In this document: positions 6,199 through 8,589 of the stretch, piece after piece
Layout of the letters: each line of letters starts with the position of its first letter
How positions within the stretch are numbered: position 1 is the stretch's first letter
The notes under the pieces: generated by a model
Seen by the model: only the letters and a program-made list of their open reading frames with translations
Databases searched by the model: none
Told to the model about the DNA's origin: nothing
Program-made: the position numbers and the translations under genes
NCBI GenBank assembly: GCA_945870015.1
Contig: CAMBQS010000134.1
Location: forward strand, 1 to 8,589
DNA from: Desulfocicer vacuolatum DSM 3385
GTDB taxonomy: Bacteria > Desulfobacterota > Desulfobacteria > Desulfobacterales > SURF-7
Direction: 5' to 3'
Length of the DNA: 8,589 bases

Positions 6199-8589
6199 AT
6201 GAATGCCTATTCAAACCAGGCACCGGCAGCCCGAATCAAAGAAGAACATTTATCGGAAACCGAACCATCATTCCGAAAACCAAACGACCGGATTGCCGCC
6301 ATCAAAGCAGACCTGTTTGCTTCACCCTACTCCCTCTGCCTGGAGAGACCCCGTTTATTGTTGCGCTTTCAAAGAAGCAGCGCCGGCAGGCTCAGCAAAA
6401 AAGATCATCCCCTGATAAAACGGGCAAAAGCATTGGCCTATGTGATGTCGGAAAGACAACCCCGGATCTATAACGGAGAATGGATCATCGGCAACATGAC
6501 TTCCAAACGAACCGCCGCCAACTACTACCCGGAAGGCGGTTCTATCAACATCCTGGAAGATCTGTTCCGGCTGGAAAAACGCCGGATTCCCATCCATCTG
6601 ACCACAAAAGAAAAAAAGGAACTGATTCAGATCGGATTATCCGGTCTGTTTTCCAGCATCGGGGGCCGGGCACTGCTCAAGCCGGGACGATTCAAGCACT
6701 TTCTGGATTTCTTCCGGGCCAAGCGATATTTCATTACCGAAGAAGCCGGCGTAGGACATCAGGTTGGTGGCTATTATAACGTGGTACATTATGGCCTTCA
6801 GAAACCGGATCAGATCGCAAAAACCTGTCTGGAAAAAGGGGCGCTGCCGGACGGAACAAAGCTGGACAAAGATCAGGTTGCATTTTATCACTCCATTCAA
6901 ATCACCATCCAGGGAATTCGCAACATGGCCGCCAATCTGGCTGACCTTGCAGAGAAACTGGCAAACCAGACCGGATTATCTGATCCGCGTCGTCAAGAAC
7001 TTCTGACCGCAGCGAACGCCTGCCGGCATATTCCCTATTTTCCTGCCCGAACATTTTTGGAAGGGTTGCAGTCCTGCTGGATCGTTCATGTGGCCATGAA
7101 CCTGGAAGATTTTGAACAGGGAATGTCTTTTGGCCGTCTGGACCGTATCCTGCTTCCGCTTTTCCGCAGGGATCTGGAACAGGAAACCATTACCCGTGAA
7201 ACCGCAACGGAAATCATGGCCTCGTTCCAGTTGAAAACCTGCGAAACCATGCCGGTGTACTCGGAACGGATTGATCAATACTTCAGCGGCAATGGCGTTG
7301 CCCAGGGAATCACCATCGGCGGAACGGATGAAAACGGAAAGGACACGACCAATGAATTGTCCTGCATCGTTCTGGATGCATATGCCCAGATCTGCACAAG
7401 AGAACCAGCCCTGCACGTCCGGATTCATGAGAACACCCCCCGCTGGTTTCTGGATAACGCGGTTGCCACGGTTCAACTCGGATGCGGCAAACCCTCTTTT
7501 TTCGGGGATAACGCTGTGGTGGCTGCATTGGAACAGGCAGGAATGTCGAAAGAACATGCCCGTGACTATGCTATAATCGGATGTGTGGAAATGGCGAGTC
7601 AGGGAAGAACGTACAACTCCAGTGATGCGGCCCTGTTCAATCTGCCCTTGTGTCTGGAATTGGCCCTGAATCAGGGTTACTGCTATGGCCAGCGCCATTT
7701 TGGACGAAGAATGGGCGCTCCGACCAAACCGGTTGAACAAATGTATTCCTTTGATGATGTTACGGATGCGTTCCGCAGCCAGGTGGAACATGCTGTGGCT
7801 GAAATGGTAAAAGTCATCGGATGGCTGGAAGCAACCTACCGCATCTATCGCCCGACACCGGTAAACTCCATGGTTACGGAAGGCTGTCTTGAAAAAGGAA
7901 AAGACGTTACCTGGGGAGGCGCTTTATATGATCTGACATCGATCCAGGTTGCAGGCCTGGCAGATGCAGGGGATTCCCTGTACGCAATCCAACAGCTCAT
8001 TTTTCAGCAAAAGCGGTTCACCCTGAAAGAGCTGCTGAATATCCTGAAAACAGATTATCAGCATCACCGCCTATTACAGCAGGAGCTTATGCATCAGTTC
8101 CCCAGATACGGTAATGGAATAGCCGATGTTGACCAGATGACCCAACTGGCGGCAGATGTGTTTTCCAATGCCATTATAGCTCACCGCAATTCAAGGGGCG
8201 GACGCTATATTCCAGGCATCTATTCCATGACCTGCCATATTGCGTTTGGCCGTCTTACCGGCGCACTGCCCAATGGAAGGGGATCCGGGCAAAGGCTCTC
8301 CAACGGACTCTCCCCTGCGGATGGAGCAGACCGGAAAGGACCTACGGCTGTTCTGCGCTCTGCCGCTTCCCTGGACAGCCGGAAGTGGTCCAACTGCTGT
8401 GCATTGAACCTGAAATTCGATCGCAAGTCCGTTGCCGGCAAAGCCGGCCGCAGCGCTCTTGCCAACCTGTTTACTACCTATTTTGATCAGGGCGGCATGC
8501 AGGTTCAGGCCAATGTGCTGGATGCGGATATGCTGCGGGCAGCCAAACAAAATCCAGCCGAATATCCGGAAATCGTCGTGCGTGTGGCT
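6199..8589 (+). CDS. Glycyl radical enzyme of the pyruvate formate-lyase/diol dehydratase superfamily (3' end outside window)
   Basis: The frame runs without a stop from 6199 to the window edge, 797 codons. It starts like a PFL2-type enzyme (RIAAIKADLF, LCLERPRLL, RIYNGEWIIGN near residue 96), then EAGVGHQVGGYY (His187), FGRLDRILLPLFRRDL (311-326) and the thiyl-radical loop IIGCVEMASQG, with Cys462 (codon 7582-7584) and Glu464 in the GCVE form used by many non-PFL members. The C-terminal part has LPNGRGSGQRLSNGLSP, GPTAVLRSAASLD and YFDQGGMQVQANVLDAD. The last residues are IVVRVA, so the radical-bearing Gly should be residue 798, one base beyond the end. The family is certain and the reaction is not: GCVE excludes true PFL (Cys-Cys), while YPEGGSINILEDL (109-121) and LEDFEQGMS (302-310) are not wording I know from characterised diol dehydratases or choline lyase. 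A radical-SAM activase is needed and is expected downstream. An annotation as formate acetyltransferase would be misleading. Confidence 0.95.
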   Translation, partial: MNAYSNQAPAARIKEEHLSETEPSFRKPNDRIAAIKADLFASPYSLCLERPRLLLRFQRSSAGRLSKKDHPLIKRAKALAYVMSERQPRIYNGEWIIGNMTSKRTAANYYPEGGSINILEDLFRLEKRRIPIHLTTKEKKELIQIGLSGLFSSIGGRALLKPGRFKHFLDFFRAKRYFITEEAGVGHQVGGYYNVVHYGLQKPDQIAKTCLEKGALPDGTKLDKDQVAFYHSIQITIQGIRNMAANLADLAEKLANQTGLSDPRRQELLTAANACRHIPYFPARTFLEGLQSCWIVHVAMNLEDFEQGMSFGRLDRILLPLFRRDLEQETITRETATEIMASFQLKTCETMPVYSERIDQYFSGNGVAQGITIGGTDENGKDTTNELSCIVLDAYAQICTREPALHVRIHENTPRWFLDNAVATVQLGCGKPSFFGDNAVVAALEQAGMSKEHARDYAIIGCVEMASQGRTYNSSDAALFNLPLCLELALNQGYCYGQRHFGRRMGAPTKPVEQMYSFDDVTDAFRSQVEHAVAEMVKVIGWLEATYRIYRPTPVNSMVTEGCLEKGKDVTWGGALYDLTSIQVAGLADAGDSLYAIQQLIFQQKRFTLKELLNILKTDYQHHRLLQQELMHQFPRYGNGIADVDQMTQLAADVFSNAIIAHRNSRGGRYIPGIYSMTCHIAFGRLTGALPNGRGSGQRLSNGLSPADGADRKGPTAVLRSAASLDSRKWSNCCALNLKFDRKSVAGKAGRSALANLFTTYFDQGGMQVQANVLDADMLRAAKQNPAEYPEIVVRVA

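Noticed and set aside
6180..6473. Alternative small gene starting at ATG 6180
   Set aside because: It overlaps the start of the glycyl radical enzyme in another frame, encodes no recognisable protein, and contains the strong ribosome binding site of the true gene.
6976..7791. A 271-codon open frame on the minus strand inside the glycyl radical enzyme gene
   Set aside because: It lies fully antisense to a gene with continuous family motifs, has no recognisable domain, and its composition is what the opposite strand of that gene gives.
6199..8589. Identification of the glycyl radical enzyme as pyruvate formate-lyase or as benzylsuccinate-type fumarate-adding enzyme
   Set aside because: It lacks the Cys-Cys active site of pyruvate formate-lyase and has the GCVE form; no small BssB/BssC-like subunits or fumarate-adding signature are visible in the window.

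Overview
The window (8,589 bases) looks like part of the chromosome of a strictly anaerobic, Gram-negative bacterium. Desulfobacterota, perhaps the Desulfobacteraceae, is my best guess. This rests on the proteobacterial-type class A penicillin-binding protein at the left edge and on two families of oxygen-sensitive radical enzymes side by side. The taxon is an inference, because no marker gene is present.

Left part (3-1088): the 3' end of a class A penicillin-binding protein with its complete transpeptidase domain, a housekeeping gene unrelated to what follows. After a 159-base gap with a good sigma70-type promoter comes a TetR-family regulator (1248-1871). The next gap (1872-2039) holds a second strong promoter with a perfect 22-bp palindrome placed over its expected transcription start. 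This is almost certainly a repressor operator, and the TetR protein encoded just upstream is the natural candidate to bind it.

Right part (2040-8589 and beyond): an apparent operon of five genes on the + strand, each with a clear ribosome binding site. In order these are two different 2-hydroxyacyl-CoA dehydratase/benzoyl-CoA reductase-type subunits (BcrC-like, then BcrB-like), one small ATP-dependent activase of the HgdC/BadF/BcrA type, a short-chain dehydrogenase/reductase, and a large glycyl radical enzyme. The glycyl radical enzyme is open at the right edge. The window ends after Arg-Val-Ala, one base before the codon where the radical-bearing glycine of the usual RVxGY motif should start.

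How the genes may work together: the activase uses ATP to push low-potential electrons into the two-subunit iron-sulfur enzyme, which either reductively removes a hydroxyl group or reduces an aromatic ring on an acyl-CoA. The dehydrogenase would interconvert an alcohol and a ketone. The glycyl radical enzyme would break or rearrange a C-C or C-heteroatom bond. I cannot tell the substrate or the order of steps. The two radical enzyme systems and a dehydrogenase under one apparent TetR-controlled promoter are the most interesting feature. The glycyl radical enzyme does not match any characterised subgroup that I can recognise. A radical-SAM activating enzyme and any CoA ligase or transferase are not in the window and would be expected outside it.
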